DNA of 64,000 nt from Streptomyces antibioticus (GTDB taxonomy: Bacteria; Actinomycetota; Actinomycetes; Streptomycetales; Streptomycetaceae): positions 1,026,994 to 1,090,993 of the forward strand of contig NZ_KQ948424.1 of NCBI RefSeq assembly GCF_001514065.1, written 5' to 3'. A program made the position numbers and the translations under genes. How positions within the stretch are numbered: position 1 is the stretch's first letter; each line of letters opens with the position of its first letter. This document shows positions 33,022 through 43,031 of this stretch, piece by piece. The notes beneath the pieces are model-generated. The model did not search any database, had not been told where the DNA came from, and saw only the letters and a list, made by a program, of their open reading frames with translations.

Positions 33022-34755
33022 TTACTCACCGAGCAGGCCCCGCACCCGCTCCTGGCCGACCGCCAGCAGCAGCGTGGGCAGCCGCGGGCCGGTGTCCCGC
33101 CCGACGAGCAGCTGGTACAGCAGCGCGAAGAACGTCCGCTGGGCCGTCTTGATCTCCGGCGGCAGCTCCTTGGGCGTGGCGTCGGCGGAGAACCCCGCCT
33201 GCACCTTCGGCACCCCGTACACCAGGTGCGTCAGCCCGTCCAGCGACCAGTTCGCCTCAAGCCCGTCCAGCAGCAGCCGCAGGGACTCCCGGGACGCCTC
33301 GTCGAGGGACTTCAGCAGTTCGGCGTCCGGCTCCTCGCGCACGATGGTCCGCTGGTCGGCGGGGACGTGCGTGTTGATCCAGGCCTCGGCCTTGTCGTAC
33401 CGGGGACGGGCCTCGTCCAGGGACGTCAGCGGGTCCGTCGGGTCCAGCTCACTCAGGATCCGCAGCGCCTGGTCCTCGTGCCCGGCGGTGATGTCGGCGA
33501 CGGAGGCGAGGGTCCGGTAGGGCAGCGGACGCGCGGTCCGCGGCAGCTCAGCGCCCGCCGTGCGCACCGCACGCGAGTGCGCGGCGACGTCGGCCGGGAG
33601 CGCGGACCCGTCCGCGACCTTGGCGTCCAGCTTGTCCCACTCGTCGTAGAGCCGCTGGATCTCCTGGTCGAAGGCGATCTTGAAGGACTGGTTGGGACGA
33701 CGGCGGGCGTAGAGCCAGCGCAGGATCTGCGGCTCCATGATCTGGAGCGCGTCACCGGGCGTCGGGACTCCACCCCGCGACGACGACATCTTCGCCATCC
33801 CGGAGATCCCCACGAACGCGTACATGGGTCCGATGGGCTGCTTGCCCCCGAAGATCCCGACGATCTGCCCGCCGACCTGGAAGCTCGACCCCGGGGACGA
33901 GTGGTCGACGCCGCTCGGCTCGAAGACGACCCCCTCGTACGCCCACCGCATCGGCCAGTCGACCTTCCAGACCAGCTTGCCGCGGTTGAACTCGTTGAGC
34001 CGCACGGTCTCGGCGAAGCCGCACTCGTTGCAGGTGTACGACAGCTCGGTGGTGTCGTCGTCGTACGAGGTGACCGTCGTCAGGTCCTTCTCGCAGTTGC
34101 CGCAGAACGGCTTGTACGGGAAGTACCCGGCGGAGCCGGAGGACCCGTCGTCCTCACCGGCCGCACCGGACCCCTCGGCGGCCTCCAGCTCGGCCTCGTC
34201 GAGAGGCTTCTGCTGCTGCTTCTTGGCCGGGGCCTTCTTCGTCCGGTACTGGGCGAGGATGGCGTCGATGTCCGCGCGGTGCTTCATGGCGTGCAGGATC
34301 TGCTCGCGGTACACGCCCGCGGTGTACTGCGCGGTCTGGCTGATCCCGTCGAACTCCACGCCCAGCTCGGCGAGCGCCTCGACCATGGCGGCCTTGAAGT
34401 GCTCGGCCCAGTTCGGGTACGACGAGCCGGCGGGCGCCGGGACGGAGGTCAGCGGCTTGCCGATGTGCGCGGCCCAGGACTCGTCGACCCCGGCGATACC
34501 GGCCGGCACCTTGCGGTACCGGTCGTAGTCGTCCCAGGAGATCAGGTGCCGCACCTGGTACCCACGGCGGCGGATCTCGTCGGCGACGAGATGCGGGGTC
34601 ATGACCTCGCGCAGGTTGCCGAGGTGGATCGGTCCCGACGGCGACAGCCCGGACGCGACGACGACCGGTTTGCCCGGGGCCCGACGCTCCGACTCCTCGA
34701 TGACCTCATCCGCGAAACGGGAGACCCAGTCGGTGGTCTCGGTGCTCTGAGCCAC
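33022..34755 (-). CDS. lysS: Lysine--tRNA ligase, class I
   Basis: A 577-residue class I lysyl-tRNA synthetase, the archaeal-type form found in actinobacteria, unlike the class II LysRS of most bacteria. The HIGH-like motif is in SGPIHLGNLREV near residue 44 and the KMSKS-like motif is KMSSS near 320. Two CxxC pairs (CGNC, CNEC) near 210-240 probably bind zinc. An acidic, Ser-rich insert (about 180-200) precedes them. It attaches lysine to tRNA for translation. argS is close by on the other strand. Confidence 0.95.
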   Translation of the reverse strand: MAQSTETTDWVSRFADEVIEESERRAPGKPVVVASGLSPSGPIHLGNLREVMTPHLVADEIRRRGYQVRHLISWDDYDRYRKVPAGIAGVDESWAAHIGKPLTSVPAPAGSSYPNWAEHFKAAMVEALAELGVEFDGISQTAQYTAGVYREQILHAMKHRADIDAILAQYRTKKAPAKKQQQKPLDEAELEAAEGSGAAGEDDGSSGSAGYFPYKPFCGNCEKDLTTVTSYDDDTTELSYTCNECGFAETVRLNEFNRGKLVWKVDWPMRWAYEGVVFEPSGVDHSSPGSSFQVGGQIVGIFGGKQPIGPMYAFVGISGMAKMSSSRGGVPTPGDALQIMEPQILRWLYARRRPNQSFKIAFDQEIQRLYDEWDKLDAKVADGSALPADVAAHSRAVRTAGAELPRTARPLPYRTLASVADITAGHEDQALRILSELDPTDPLTSLDEARPRYDKAEAWINTHVPADQRTIVREEPDAELLKSLDEASRESLRLLLDGLEANWSLDGLTHLVYGVPKVQAGFSADATPKELPPEIKTAQRTFFALLYQLLVGRDTGPRLPTLLLAVGQERVRGLLGE

Positions 34756-34904
34756 GGGGCACGTCCTTCTTTCCAGTTTGTTCTCGTACGCCGCTGTGGA
34801 CGCCGTGGAGATACGTCGGACCCATTGTCACCCGTGTCGGTCCCAGTCGGAAAACGTTTGGACCCGCCGTACAACCCCGAGCGCCCGAGGCCGGTCCTCT
34901 TGTC

Positions 34905-37241
34905 GTGATCACAGAAAGAATCCGGGCCGGGCTGCGCGTGGGGGCGGCCGGACTCGCGGTGGCGCTGGCGTCGACCTGCGTCCTCCTCGTGGCGCCTGCC
35001 GCCGAGGCTGCCGTGACCTGCGGCGACACCACATTCAAGCGGACGTTCTACACGAACACCTCGTTCTCCGGCACGCCGAAGAAGACGGACTGCGACACCA
35101 CGATCGACCAGTCCTGGACGGGCGCTCCGCTCTCCGGGATGGCCACGAACAACTTCGGGGTGCGCTGGTCGCTCACCCGGGACTTCGGTTCGGGCGGCTG
35201 TTTCGAGTACCGCCTGTCCGGCACGGACGGCCTGCGGCTGTACGTGGACGGCGTGCGGAAGGTGAACAAGTGGACGAACACCGGTGACAGCTCCGGCAAC
35301 AGTGTCCCGGGCACGTTCTGCATCGGCTCGGGCAGCCACACCGTGCGCGTCGACCATGTGAACTGGACGGGCCTGTCCCGGGTGAAATTCACCTGGACCC
35401 CCTCGTCCGACAGCAAGCCGCCGCTGGCCCCGACCGGCATCACCACCACCTACGACGCGGCGACCGGCAAGGCGAAGGCCGGCTGGCGGAAGAACCGGGA
35501 ACTGGACATCGCCCACTACGAGGTCATGGTGAAGACCCCGTCGGGCACCGTCTCCCGCTGGACGACGACCGGCACGACCGCCTCGTACACGCCCGCGAAG
35601 GACGGCCAGAAGTACCGATTCTGCATCCAGGCCGTCGACAAGTGGACGAACTACGGCGCCACCGCCTGCGGCCCCTACGTCACCACTCCGGACAAGACGG
35701 CACCGCCGGTCCCGGACGTGCGCGCCTCCGACGTCTCGGTGTCGGTGACCTCCGGCTCCGAAGGCTCCGACGGCACGCCGATCCCGCGCGTCAACGTCTG
35801 GCTCGGCCAGGTGCAGCCGACCGAGGGGCCCGTCTTCACGCTGTGGCGGGCCACCGCGGCGGCGGGCCCGTTCACCAAGGTCGCCACCATGGACCTGCGG
35901 CAGACGCCGGGTGAGCAGTACCTGTACGACGAGACGGCCGCCGAGAAGCAGACGTACTACTACGCGGCGTCGGCCACCGACACCGCCGGGAACACCTCGG
36001 CGCGCACCGCTCCGGTCGCGGTGACCACGCCGGATGTGACGCCGCCGGGCGCGGTGGCCGGCCTCGCGGCCGTGGCGGACACCCAGAAGGTGGCACTGAG
36101 CTGGACCGCGCCGACGGACGACGCCGTGCGCTGGCAGGTCTACGGCGCGGACGGCAGCGCGCAGCCGGTTCTCCTCGGCACCGCCACGAGCGCCTCGTAC
36201 GACGACATGACGGCGAAGCCGGGCGTCACCCGCACCTACACGGTGTACGCGGTCGACGCGGCCGGTAACCGCTCCGGCGCCGTGAAGATCACTTCCCGGC
36301 GGCAGGTGGCGCCCGCCCTGCCCGTGTTCCTGGGTCCGGACGCGAACGGCCGACCCGAGCTGCGGATCCGGGTCGCCGCGGACAACGACCACAGCGGGGG
36401 CTTCCGGGTCTACTCCGGCACCAGCGCCGCCACGGTCCGTACGACCTTGCGCGCCTGCGCGCCCGAGGAGGTCTACCGCGACGCCGCGTGGGTCGAGTAC
36501 CGCTGCCTGCTCACCGACTTCGGCGGCTCGTCGGACCGCTATGTCACCGCGTTCGCGGTGGCCGCGAACGGCGTGACCTCCAGCACCTACAAGGCCGTGC
36601 GCTACGAGGACACCGTCGCGCCGCCGCTGCCGACCGGGTTCGCCGCCACCTCCGAGCCGTGGGGCACGGCCCTGCGGTGGGACACCTCCACCGCCGCCGA
36701 CGTGCGGGCCTACTGGCTGCGGGCGGGCACCCCGACGACGGTCGACGGGGTGCGCACCTGCGAGTCCGGCACCTCGCACACGCTGACGGCGGACGCCACG
36801 TCCTTCCAGGACACCGAGGGCCTGCCGGACGGCGAGGAGCGCTGCTTCGAGCTGCGGGCGGTGGACGGGGCGAACAACTACACCGACGGCGTCACCGTCT
36901 ACACGACCGAGCAGGACACCCGGCCGTCCGAGGCGACCGCGCCGGGCTCCCCGGTGACCGGCCTGGAGGCCGCGGAGAACGCCGGTGCCGCCGTGCTGAA
37001 CTGGGACACGGTCGACGGCGCGAGCGGCTACCGCGTCTACCGCTGGGACCGCTCCACGGGCTCGTACGAGCGGATCGCGGAGGGAGCGCTGGAGAACCCG
37101 TACACGGACTCCTACCGCCATTACCGCGACGAGGACGCCCCGACGGGCACCGCCGCCTACTACCGCGTGACGGCCGTGTACGCGGACGGCACCGAGTCCG
37201 CTCCCGCGCTCGCGGCCGTGGCCTTGGCGCCCACGGGCTGA
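34905..37241 (+). CDS. Large secreted protein with fibronectin type III-like domains
   Basis: A 778-residue exported protein: signal peptide at about 1-36 (cleavage near AAEAA-V), an N-terminal PA14-like domain at about 40-165 ([33 protein letters not shown]), then about five beta-sandwich repeats of fibronectin III character ([44 protein letters not shown]). No enzyme domain is seen, so binding of a polysaccharide or cell surface is the simplest guess. The GTG start lacks a good ribosome binding site. Confidence 0.85.
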   Translation: MITERIRAGLRVGAAGLAVALASTCVLLVAPAAEAAVTCGDTTFKRTFYTNTSFSGTPKKTDCDTTIDQSWTGAPLSGMATNNFGVRWSLTRDFGSGGCFEYRLSGTDGLRLYVDGVRKVNKWTNTGDSSGNSVPGTFCIGSGSHTVRVDHVNWTGLSRVKFTWTPSSDSKPPLAPTGITTTYDAATGKAKAGWRKNRELDIAHYEVMVKTPSGTVSRWTTTGTTASYTPAKDGQKYRFCIQAVDKWTNYGATACGPYVTTPDKTAPPVPDVRASDVSVSVTSGSEGSDGTPIPRVNVWLGQVQPTEGPVFTLWRATAAAGPFTKVATMDLRQTPGEQYLYDETAAEKQTYYYAASATDTAGNTSARTAPVAVTTPDVTPPGAVAGLAAVADTQKVALSWTAPTDDAVRWQVYGADGSAQPVLLGTATSASYDDMTAKPGVTRTYTVYAVDAAGNRSGAVKITSRRQVAPALPVFLGPDANGRPELRIRVAADNDHSGGFRVYSGTSAATVRTTLRACAPEEVYRDAAWVEYRCLLTDFGGSSDRYVTAFAVAANGVTSSTYKAVRYEDTVAPPLPTGFAATSEPWGTALRWDTSTAADVRAYWLRAGTPTTVDGVRTCESGTSHTLTADATSFQDTEGLPDGEERCFELRAVDGANNYTDGVTVYTTEQDTRPSEATAPGSPVTGLEAAENAGAAVLNWDTVDGASGYRVYRWDRSTGSYERIAEGALENPYTDSYRHYRDEDAPTGTAAYYRVTAVYADGTESAPALAAVALAPTG

Positions 37242-37263
37242 CCCACCGACGTCCCGGCATAGA

Positions 37264-37301
37264 GGGGCGGGCGGGAATCCGTGCGACCGCCTGCCCGCCC
37301 C
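37264..37301 (+). terminator. Hairpin terminator after the fibronectin-domain gene
   Basis: GGGGCGGGC / GCCCGCCCC form a perfect 9-bp stem around a 20-base loop, between the secreted protein gene and argS. There is no T run, as is common in Streptomyces. Confidence 0.5.
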
Positions 37302-37356
37302 CGTGGGAGACTGGTGTCGTTTTCTGTACTCCTACGAGTGGAACGGCACCCATTCC

Positions 37357-39123
37357 ATGGCCTCGGTCACGTCCCTCACCGCCAACGTCAACGCACACCT
37401 CGCGTCCGCCCTCTCGGCCACCCTGCCGGAGGCGACCGACGCGGACCCGTTGCTGCGACGTAGCGACCGGGCCGACTACCAGGCCAACGGCATCCTGGCG
37501 CTCGCCAAGAAGGCCAAGGCCAACCCCCGGGAGCTGGCGACGCAGGTGGTCGGCAAGATCACCGCCCCCGGCCTGTTCAAGGACGTCGAGGTCTCCGGCC
37601 CCGGCTTCCTGAACATCACGGTCACCGACAAGGCGATCATCGACACCCTCGCCGCCCGGGCCGCCGACGGCGACCGTCTCGGCGTGCCCCTCAAGGACCA
37701 GCCCGGCATCTCGGTCATCGACTACGCGCAGCCGAACGTCGCGAAGGAGATGCACGTCGGCCACCTGCGCTCCGCGGTGATCGGCGACGCCCTGCGCGGC
37801 ATGCTCGACTTCACCGGCGAGAAGACGATCGGCCGGCACCACATCGGCGACTGGGGCACCCAGTTCGGCATGCTCATCCAGTACCTGATCGAGAACCCGG
37901 ACGAACTGTCCGCGGAGACCGACACGGACGGGGAGCAGGCCATGTCGAACCTGAACCGGGTCTACAAGGCCTCGCGTGCGGTCTTCGACTCCGACGAAGC
38001 CTTCAAGGAGCGGGCGCGGAAGCGGGTCGTCGCCCTCCAGTCCGGCGACAAGGAGACGCTCGACCTCTGGCAGCGGTTCGTGGACGAGTCGAAGGTCTAC
38101 TTCTACTCCGTCTTCGAGAAGCTCGACATGGAGATCCGGGACGACGAAATCGTCGGCGAGTCGGCGTACAACGACGGCATGCCGGAGACCGCCCGCCTCC
38201 TGGAGGAGATGGGCGTGGCCGTCCGCTCCGAGGGCGCGCTCGTCGTGTTCTTCGACGAGATCCGCGGCAAGGACGACAAGCCGGTCCCGCTGATCGTGCA
38301 GAAGGCGGACGGCGGCTTCGGCTACGCGGCCTCCGACCTGACGGCGATCCGCAACCGCGTCGTCGACCTGCACGCGACCGCGCTGCTCTACGTCGTGGAC
38401 GTACGCCAGTCGCTGCACTTCAAGATGGTCTTCGAGGCAGCCCGCCGGGCAGGCTGGCTGACCGACGAGGTCACCGCGCACAACATGGCCTACGGCACGG
38501 TGCTGGGCGCGGACGGCAAGCCGTTCAAGACGCGTGAGGGCGAGACGGTCAAGCTGGAGGACCTCCTCGACGAGGCCGTCGAGCGGGCCACCGCCGTCGT
38601 GCGGGAGAAGGCCGAGAAGGTGGGCCTGACCGAGGAAGAGATCGTCGAGAACGGGCGGTACGTCGGTATCGGCGCCGTGAAGTACGCGGACCTGTCGACG
38701 TCGGCGAACCGGGACTACAAGTTCGACCTGGACCAGATGGTCTCGCTGAACGGCGACACGTCGGTCTACCTCCAGTACGCCTACGCCCGTATCAAGTCGA
38801 TCCTGCGCAAGGCGGAGGGCGCCGACCCGCTTGCCCACCCGGAGCTCGAACTCGCCCCGGCGGAGCGCACGTTGGGCCTGCACCTCGACGCGTTCGGTGA
38901 CACGGTCTTCGAGGCGGCGGCAGAGTACGCACCGCACAAGCTGGCCGCGTACCTCTATCAGCTGGCCTCGCTGTTCACGTCGTTCTACGACCAGTGTCCG
39001 GTGATCAAGCCGCGCCCCGCGCAGGAGATCGCGGAGAACCGCCTCTTCCTCTGCGACCTCACCGCCCGCACCCTCCACCAGGGCATGGCCCTCCTGGGCA
39101 TCCGGACGCCCGAGCGCCTCTGA
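37357..39123 (+). CDS. argS: Arginine--tRNA ligase
   Basis: A 588-residue class I arginyl-tRNA synthetase. The N-terminal Add-1 domain (about 1-115) is followed by [16 protein letters not shown], which holds the HIGH-type motif, then [11 protein letters not shown]. The KMSKS loop is degenerate (GKPFKTREG), as usual for ArgRS. The C-terminal DALR anticodon-binding domain includes [13 protein letters not shown]. The start is the ATG at 37357; a ribosome binding site is weak. In Streptomyces it is typically followed by regulators. Confidence 0.96.
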   Translation: MASVTSLTANVNAHLASALSATLPEATDADPLLRRSDRADYQANGILALAKKAKANPRELATQVVGKITAPGLFKDVEVSGPGFLNITVTDKAIIDTLAARAADGDRLGVPLKDQPGISVIDYAQPNVAKEMHVGHLRSAVIGDALRGMLDFTGEKTIGRHHIGDWGTQFGMLIQYLIENPDELSAETDTDGEQAMSNLNRVYKASRAVFDSDEAFKERARKRVVALQSGDKETLDLWQRFVDESKVYFYSVFEKLDMEIRDDEIVGESAYNDGMPETARLLEEMGVAVRSEGALVVFFDEIRGKDDKPVPLIVQKADGGFGYAASDLTAIRNRVVDLHATALLYVVDVRQSLHFKMVFEAARRAGWLTDEVTAHNMAYGTVLGADGKPFKTREGETVKLEDLLDEAVERATAVVREKAEKVGLTEEEIVENGRYVGIGAVKYADLSTSANRDYKFDLDQMVSLNGDTSVYLQYAYARIKSILRKAEGADPLAHPELELAPAERTLGLHLDAFGDTVFEAAAEYAPHKLAAYLYQLASLFTSFYDQCPVIKPRPAQEIAENRLFLCDLTARTLHQGMALLGIRTPERL

Positions 39124-39130
39124 CCCGGCG

Positions 39131-39574
39131 CTAGTTGAGCAGGACCCCGGCAGGGTGGACGAACTCGCACCACACCACCTTGCCGGGGTCCCGCTGTCCC
39201 ACCCCCCACTTGTCGGCGAGCGCGGCGACGAGAAACAGCCCCCGCCCACCCTCGTCGGCCTGCTCCGGCACACACGGCTCCCCGCCCCCGCTGTCGTGCA
39301 CCTCGACCCGCAGTACGTCACCGTCGTACCGCACCCGCAGCAGGAACCCCCGCCCCGGCGGCGCCCCGTGCAGCAGGGCGTTGGTCGCGAGCTCGCTGAC
39401 ACACAGCGACACGTCCTCGCCCCGCTCCCAGCCGCCGAGCCCCCAGTAGAACAGCGCCCACTGGACCAACCTCCTGGCAGCGGGCACGGATCGGCGGTCC
39501 CGGGCGTAGAACTGATCGCGCTGATAGGGAAGTTGGCTTTCCTCGTTCACGGGACGAATGTCGCGCAGAGTCAC
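39131..39574 (-). CDS. ATP-binding protein, anti-sigma-factor-like (HATPase_c_2)
   Basis: A 147-residue GHKL ATPase-domain protein resembling the SpoIIAB/RsbW kinases. The N box is SELATNALLHGAPPG and the G box lies in EGGRGLFLVAALADKWG. Such short proteins are abundant in Streptomyces beside WhiJ-type HTH/DUF397 pairs, as here. It starts at GTG 39572-39574 without an obvious ribosome binding site; divergent from the HTH gene. Confidence 0.88.
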   Translation of the reverse strand: MTLRDIRPVNEESQLPYQRDQFYARDRRSVPAARRLVQWALFYWGLGGWERGEDVSLCVSELATNALLHGAPPGRGFLLRVRYDGDVLRVEVHDSGGGEPCVPEQADEGGRGLFLVAALADKWGVGQRDPGKVVWCEFVHPAGVLLN

Positions 39575-39595
39575 TAGCGTGGATCACTCGGTGAA

Positions 39596-39618
39596 CCCGT
39601 ACAGATTTTTTGTACGGG
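39596..39618. promoter_or_regulatory. Operator-like inverted repeat in the WhiJ-like divergent promoter
   Basis: CCCGTACA-N7-TGTACGGG has perfect 8-bp arms and an AT-rich 7-base centre. It lies between the divergent ATPase and HTH genes, where the HTH protein would be expected to bind. Confidence 0.6.
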
Positions 39619-39663
39619 CTCCTACCCGGTGACGTACGTGTGCCCTGGGGGATTGAGACCAGC

Positions 39664-40491
39664 ATGAGCGCGAAGAAGCCGCCGCGGCCGAAGAACCTGA
39701 CCTCGATGAAGATGCTGGGCAAGCAACTCGGCGCGGCACGCCGGGCGATGGGCTACACCCAGAGTGCCCTGGGCCCGCTGGTGCGGGTCGACGAGGAGAC
39801 GATCGCGTCGATCGAGCAGGGCAGAAGGGCACTGAAACCGGACCTGGCCGCGCTGCTGGACGAGGCCCTCCAGACGAAGGGGATGCTGTCGGCGGGCGTG
39901 GCGAACCTGCCGGAGATCGACCAGTTCCCGATGCGGGCGGAGCTTTATATGGAGCATGAGCGGGAGGCGATCGCGCTGTCCCTCTATGCCAACCAGGTGC
40001 TGCCGGGCCTGCTTCAGACGCGGACGTACGCGGAAGCTGTGCTGCGGGAGCGAGTCCCGGCCTACGGCAAGGAGGAGATCGAGGCGAAGGTGGCAGGGCG
40101 AGTCGATCGGCAGGAGATCTTGCAGCGCAGGGACCCGCCAACGCTCAGCTTCGTCATCTGGGAGCCGGTGCTGCACCTCGGAATCGGAGGTCCGGAGGGC
40201 CAGGCCGAACAGCTCCGCCATCTACGCTCGTGCGCCGAACTGCCCAGCGTTTCGATGCAGTTCCTGCCGATGGGCAGTCCCTCCCACGCCGGGTTGGACG
40301 GACCGTTCATCCTGCTCGAAACCCCAGACCACCAGCATCTGGCATACATCGAAGGCCAACGAGGCAGCCAGTGGGTCTCCGACGCAGATGAGGTATCTCG
40401 GCTCGCGCGCAAGTATGCGATGCTGCGGACACAGGCCCTGACCACCCACGACTCGAAGGGTCTGCTCGACCGTCTGCTAGGAGAGCAATGA
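39664..40491 (+). CDS. Helix-turn-helix regulator with DUF5753 domain (WhiJ-like)
   Basis: A 275-residue DNA-binding protein: XRE-type HTH at about 12-70 (GKQLGAARRAMGYTQSALG, VDEETIASIEQGRR) followed by a DUF5753 domain (about 85-265; LSLYANQVLPGLLQTRTYAE, GGPEGQAEQLRHL). Proteins of this type, including WhiJ, form sets with a small DUF397 protein and an ATPase-domain protein that affect development and antibiotic production. The ATG is at 39664. Its stop overlaps the DUF397 start (ATGA). Confidence 0.9.
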   Translation: MSAKKPPRPKNLTSMKMLGKQLGAARRAMGYTQSALGPLVRVDEETIASIEQGRRALKPDLAALLDEALQTKGMLSAGVANLPEIDQFPMRAELYMEHEREAIALSLYANQVLPGLLQTRTYAEAVLRERVPAYGKEEIEAKVAGRVDRQEILQRRDPPTLSFVIWEPVLHLGIGGPEGQAEQLRHLRSCAELPSVSMQFLPMGSPSHAGLDGPFILLETPDHQHLAYIEGQRGSQWVSDADEVSRLARKYAMLRTQALTTHDSKGLLDRLLGEQ

Positions 40492-40670
40492 GCACCGAGG
40501 CGCTTCAGTGGTTCAAGTCGACCTACAGCGGCAGTGAAGGCGGCGAATGCCTCGAAGTCGCCCCCACCCCCCACACCATCCACATCCGCGACTCCAAGAA
40601 CCCGGCAGAAACGGGCCCCACCCTCCAGGTGACCCCCTCCGCCTGGGCCGCCTTCCTCGCAACCGCCTGA
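40488..40670 (+). CDS. DUF397 protein
   Basis: A 60-residue DUF397 protein with the signature WFKSTYSGSEGGECLEVA and the ending VTPSAWAAFL. It is translationally coupled to the WhiJ-like regulator (ATGA overlap). In the WhiJ system the DUF397 partner is proposed to counteract the HTH protein's DNA binding. The next gene starts in its stop codon (TGATG). Confidence 0.92.
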   Translation: MSTEALQWFKSTYSGSEGGECLEVAPTPHTIHIRDSKNPAETGPTLQVTPSAWAAFLATA

Positions 40671-41404
40671 TGGCGAGCCTCCCCAACCCGCTCCCCACCC
40701 TCTCCGACCTCGAACTCGGGCTGCCTCCAGGCACGTTGCTCGGCACCACACTGTGGCTCGCGGACGCCCCCGCGCACCCCGGTGACTGGACGACGTACCA
40801 GCAAGCGCCGCGTACCGTCGGCCTCCTCCCCGTCCTCATCGACGTGGGCGCGGGTCACGGAGGGCCGGGGGAATGGGAGTTGGAGCCCGAGGAGATGTCG
40901 TATCCCGGGGACCACGACCCCGAGGAGGTGCTGGCCGACTTCTGGGACACGTACCAGGACGATGACTGGCCCGGCCTGGCGGAGCCGATCGCTTCGGACG
41001 GCTCCCCTGATGCCGTCGCCACGGACGTCGTCAGCTCCCTCCTGAACGGCGGAGGCCCCCTCAAGGACCCCCGCCCCGCCCTCGTCCCGGCGCGCCGCAG
41101 CGCGGACATCCCGGCGGTGATCGGCTGGATGGGCCCGGCGAACCACGAGAACGACGTGGCCCGGCTCAGCTCGATCCTCCGCTCCTGGGAGGACCGCTTC
41201 GGCGCCCGCGTCGTGGCACTCGGCTTCGACCAGCTGATCGTGTCCGTCGCCGCCCCGCCCACGACCCTCGACGAAGCCCTGGCCGTGGCCGCCGAGCACT
41301 TCGCCTTCTGCCCGGACAACATCTGGCAAGGAGCAGGCACCCTCCAGGCCTACGCGGAACGCCAGTTGCTCAACCAGCCCGCATGGCACTTCTGGTGGGA
41401 CTGA
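40670..41404 (+). CDS. DUF4253 domain protein
   Basis: A 244-residue cytoplasmic protein with a DUF4253 domain in the C-terminal half (LVPARRSADIPAVIGWMG; LSSILRSWEDRFGARVVALGFDQL; EHFAFCPDNIWQG). Its function is unknown. The ATG overlaps the DUF397 stop by one base, so it is coupled to a WhiJ-like pair, which is not the standard three-gene composition. It could be an effector controlled by the regulator. Confidence 0.85.
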   Translation: MASLPNPLPTLSDLELGLPPGTLLGTTLWLADAPAHPGDWTTYQQAPRTVGLLPVLIDVGAGHGGPGEWELEPEEMSYPGDHDPEEVLADFWDTYQDDDWPGLAEPIASDGSPDAVATDVVSSLLNGGGPLKDPRPALVPARRSADIPAVIGWMGPANHENDVARLSSILRSWEDRFGARVVALGFDQLIVSVAAPPTTLDEALAVAAEHFAFCPDNIWQGAGTLQAYAERQLLNQPAWHFWWD

Positions 41405-41407
41405 CCT

Positions 41408-42619
41408 TCAGCCGCTGAGCGCCCGCCCCAACCGCCGCAACCCCTCCCCGATCCGCTCCGGCGTCTCCGTGACGAAGCACAGCCGCAGGGTGGCCCGGTC
41501 GGGGGCGCCGGCGTAGAAGGGCGCCCCCGGCACGTACGCCACGTCGTGCCGTACCACCTCGCCGAGCAGCGCCGTCGTGTCGTACGCCGAAGGCAGCCGC
41601 ACCCACAGGAACATCCCGCCCTCCGGCCGCTGCCAGCTCGCCCCCTCCGGCAGCACCTCGGAGAGCCCCGCGAGCATCGCGTCCCGCCGCTCGCCGTAGA
41701 CGGCCGCGACCCGCGCCACATGGGCGTCGAGGTCCCGGTCCGCCAAGTACCGTGCGGCGGCGAGCTGGTTGACGGTCGGGGTGTGCAGGTCGGCGGCCTG
41801 CTTGGCGACCACACAGGCGCGCCGTACCGCCGCGGGCGCACGCAGCCAGCCGAGTCGCAGGCCCGGGGCCATGACCTTGGAGAAGGAACCGAGCAGCACG
41901 GTCCGGTCCGCGGCCTCCTCGCGCGCGGCGATCCACGGCACCCGCTCCCCCTCGAAGCGCAGTTCGCCGTACGGGTCGTCCTCGACGATCCACAGCCCGT
42001 GCCGCGCAGCCACCGCGGCGACCTCGGCCCGCCGCTCCGCGGAGACGGTACGGCCGGTGGGGTTCTGGAAGGTGGGCACGGTGTAGAGCAGCTTCGGCCG
42101 TTCCCGTACGACGAGTGCGGCGAGCGCCTCCGGGTCGGGGCCGTCGACGTCACCGGGCACGCCGAGGACCCGCGCCCCGGCGAACCCGAACACCTGAAGT
42201 GCCGCCAGGTAGCAGGGCTCTTCGACCAGGACGGTGTCGCCGGGTTCGACGAGCGCGGTCGCGAGCAGGGACAGTGCCTGCTGCGAGCCGGTGGTGACGA
42301 GGACGTCGTCGGCGGTCGTGGGCAGCCCGCGCACCGACATCCGCGCGGCGAGCGCGGCCCGCAGCGTCGGCTCGCCCTCCGTCGTGGAGTACTGGAGCGC
42401 CTGCGCGGGCGCCTCCTCCAGTACGCCCCGGAAGGCGGCCGCGACGCCTTCGGCGTCGAAGAGTTCGGGCGCCGGGAGCCCGCCCGCGAAGTTGATGACC
42501 TCGGGCCGTGCGGTGACGGCGAGGATGTCCCGTACCGGAGAACCACCGATCGACCGGGCCCGCGCGGCGAGCGGGGGCACGGGGGCGGAGACGTCTGCGG
42601 GCGCGCTCGTAAGGGTCAT
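41408..42619 (-). CDS. PLP-dependent aminotransferase (class I/II)
   Basis: A 403-residue fold-type I aminotransferase of the kind fused to GntR domains in MocR proteins but stand-alone here. Visible marks are VINFAGGLPAPELF, VTTGSQQALSLLA, YTVPTFQNPTG, EDDPYGELRF and the Schiff-base lysine in GSFSKVMAPGLRLGW. Relatives include 2-aminoadipate and branched-chain aminotransferases; the substrate is uncertain. The ATG at 42617-42619 lies right where transcription from the upstream promoter would start. Confidence 0.92.
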   Translation of the reverse strand: MTLTSAPADVSAPVPPLAARARSIGGSPVRDILAVTARPEVINFAGGLPAPELFDAEGVAAAFRGVLEEAPAQALQYSTTEGEPTLRAALAARMSVRGLPTTADDVLVTTGSQQALSLLATALVEPGDTVLVEEPCYLAALQVFGFAGARVLGVPGDVDGPDPEALAALVVRERPKLLYTVPTFQNPTGRTVSAERRAEVAAVAARHGLWIVEDDPYGELRFEGERVPWIAAREEAADRTVLLGSFSKVMAPGLRLGWLRAPAAVRRACVVAKQAADLHTPTVNQLAAARYLADRDLDAHVARVAAVYGERRDAMLAGLSEVLPEGASWQRPEGGMFLWVRLPSAYDTTALLGEVVRHDVAYVPGAPFYAGAPDRATLRLCFVTETPERIGEGLRRLGRALSG

Positions 42620-42626
42620 GCGGAGC

Positions 42627-42654
42627 ACCCTAGACAATTACCTGCCCTCTACAA
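42627..42654 (-). promoter_or_regulatory. Probable promoter for a leaderless aminotransferase mRNA
   Basis: On the minus strand TTGTAG and TAGGGT are 16 bases apart, and the ATG lies 8 bases after the TAGGGT box, where transcription should begin. No Shine-Dalgarno sequence precedes the ATG. Confidence 0.45.
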
Positions 42655-42833
42655 GTACGTTTCCACGATCCGGTACCGCGTCCCGGAACGCCCGCCTGGG
42701 ACGCCCCGAACGCGCAGGTCAGCGGCCATCCCATCGCCCGCGCGTCCCGAATCCCCAGGCCACCCCTGGCGCCCGCCGATCATCACCGCGCAGGCTGGAC
42801 CCGCCGAACTCCCCCACCTGAGAGGGCCGCGCC

Positions 42834-43031
42834 ATGCCCAGGTCCGCACCCACCGCCCGCCCCGCCCGGCTGCTCGCCGCGCTGACGGTCGTGGTCGCCG
42901 TGTTCACCTTGACGGCGTGCGAGGACGGCGAAGGCCTGCGCGACGAGGGACCGTCCTCCTCGATGTCCCAGTCCTACGACGACGATCCGTCGCCCGCCTC
43001 CCAGGCCTTGCCGCCGAGCGGGAACTCATAG
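42834..43031 (+). CDS. Small lipoprotein, possible truncated relative of the DUF4232 lipoprotein
   Basis: A 65-residue protein with a basic N-terminus, hydrophobic core and lipobox (FTLTAC, Cys at about 29), followed by EDGEGLRDEGPSSS and an acidic Ser/Pro tail. The start of the mature part resembles that of the DUF4232 lipoprotein at 44418 ([14 protein letters not shown]), but the DUF4232 domain is missing. AGAGGG precedes the ATG. Its last 58 bases overlap the end of the convergent HTH gene. It may be an intact small lipoprotein or a decayed paralogue. Confidence 0.6.
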   Translation: MPRSAPTARPARLLAALTVVVAVFTLTACEDGEGLRDEGPSSSMSQSYDDDPSPASQALPPSGNS

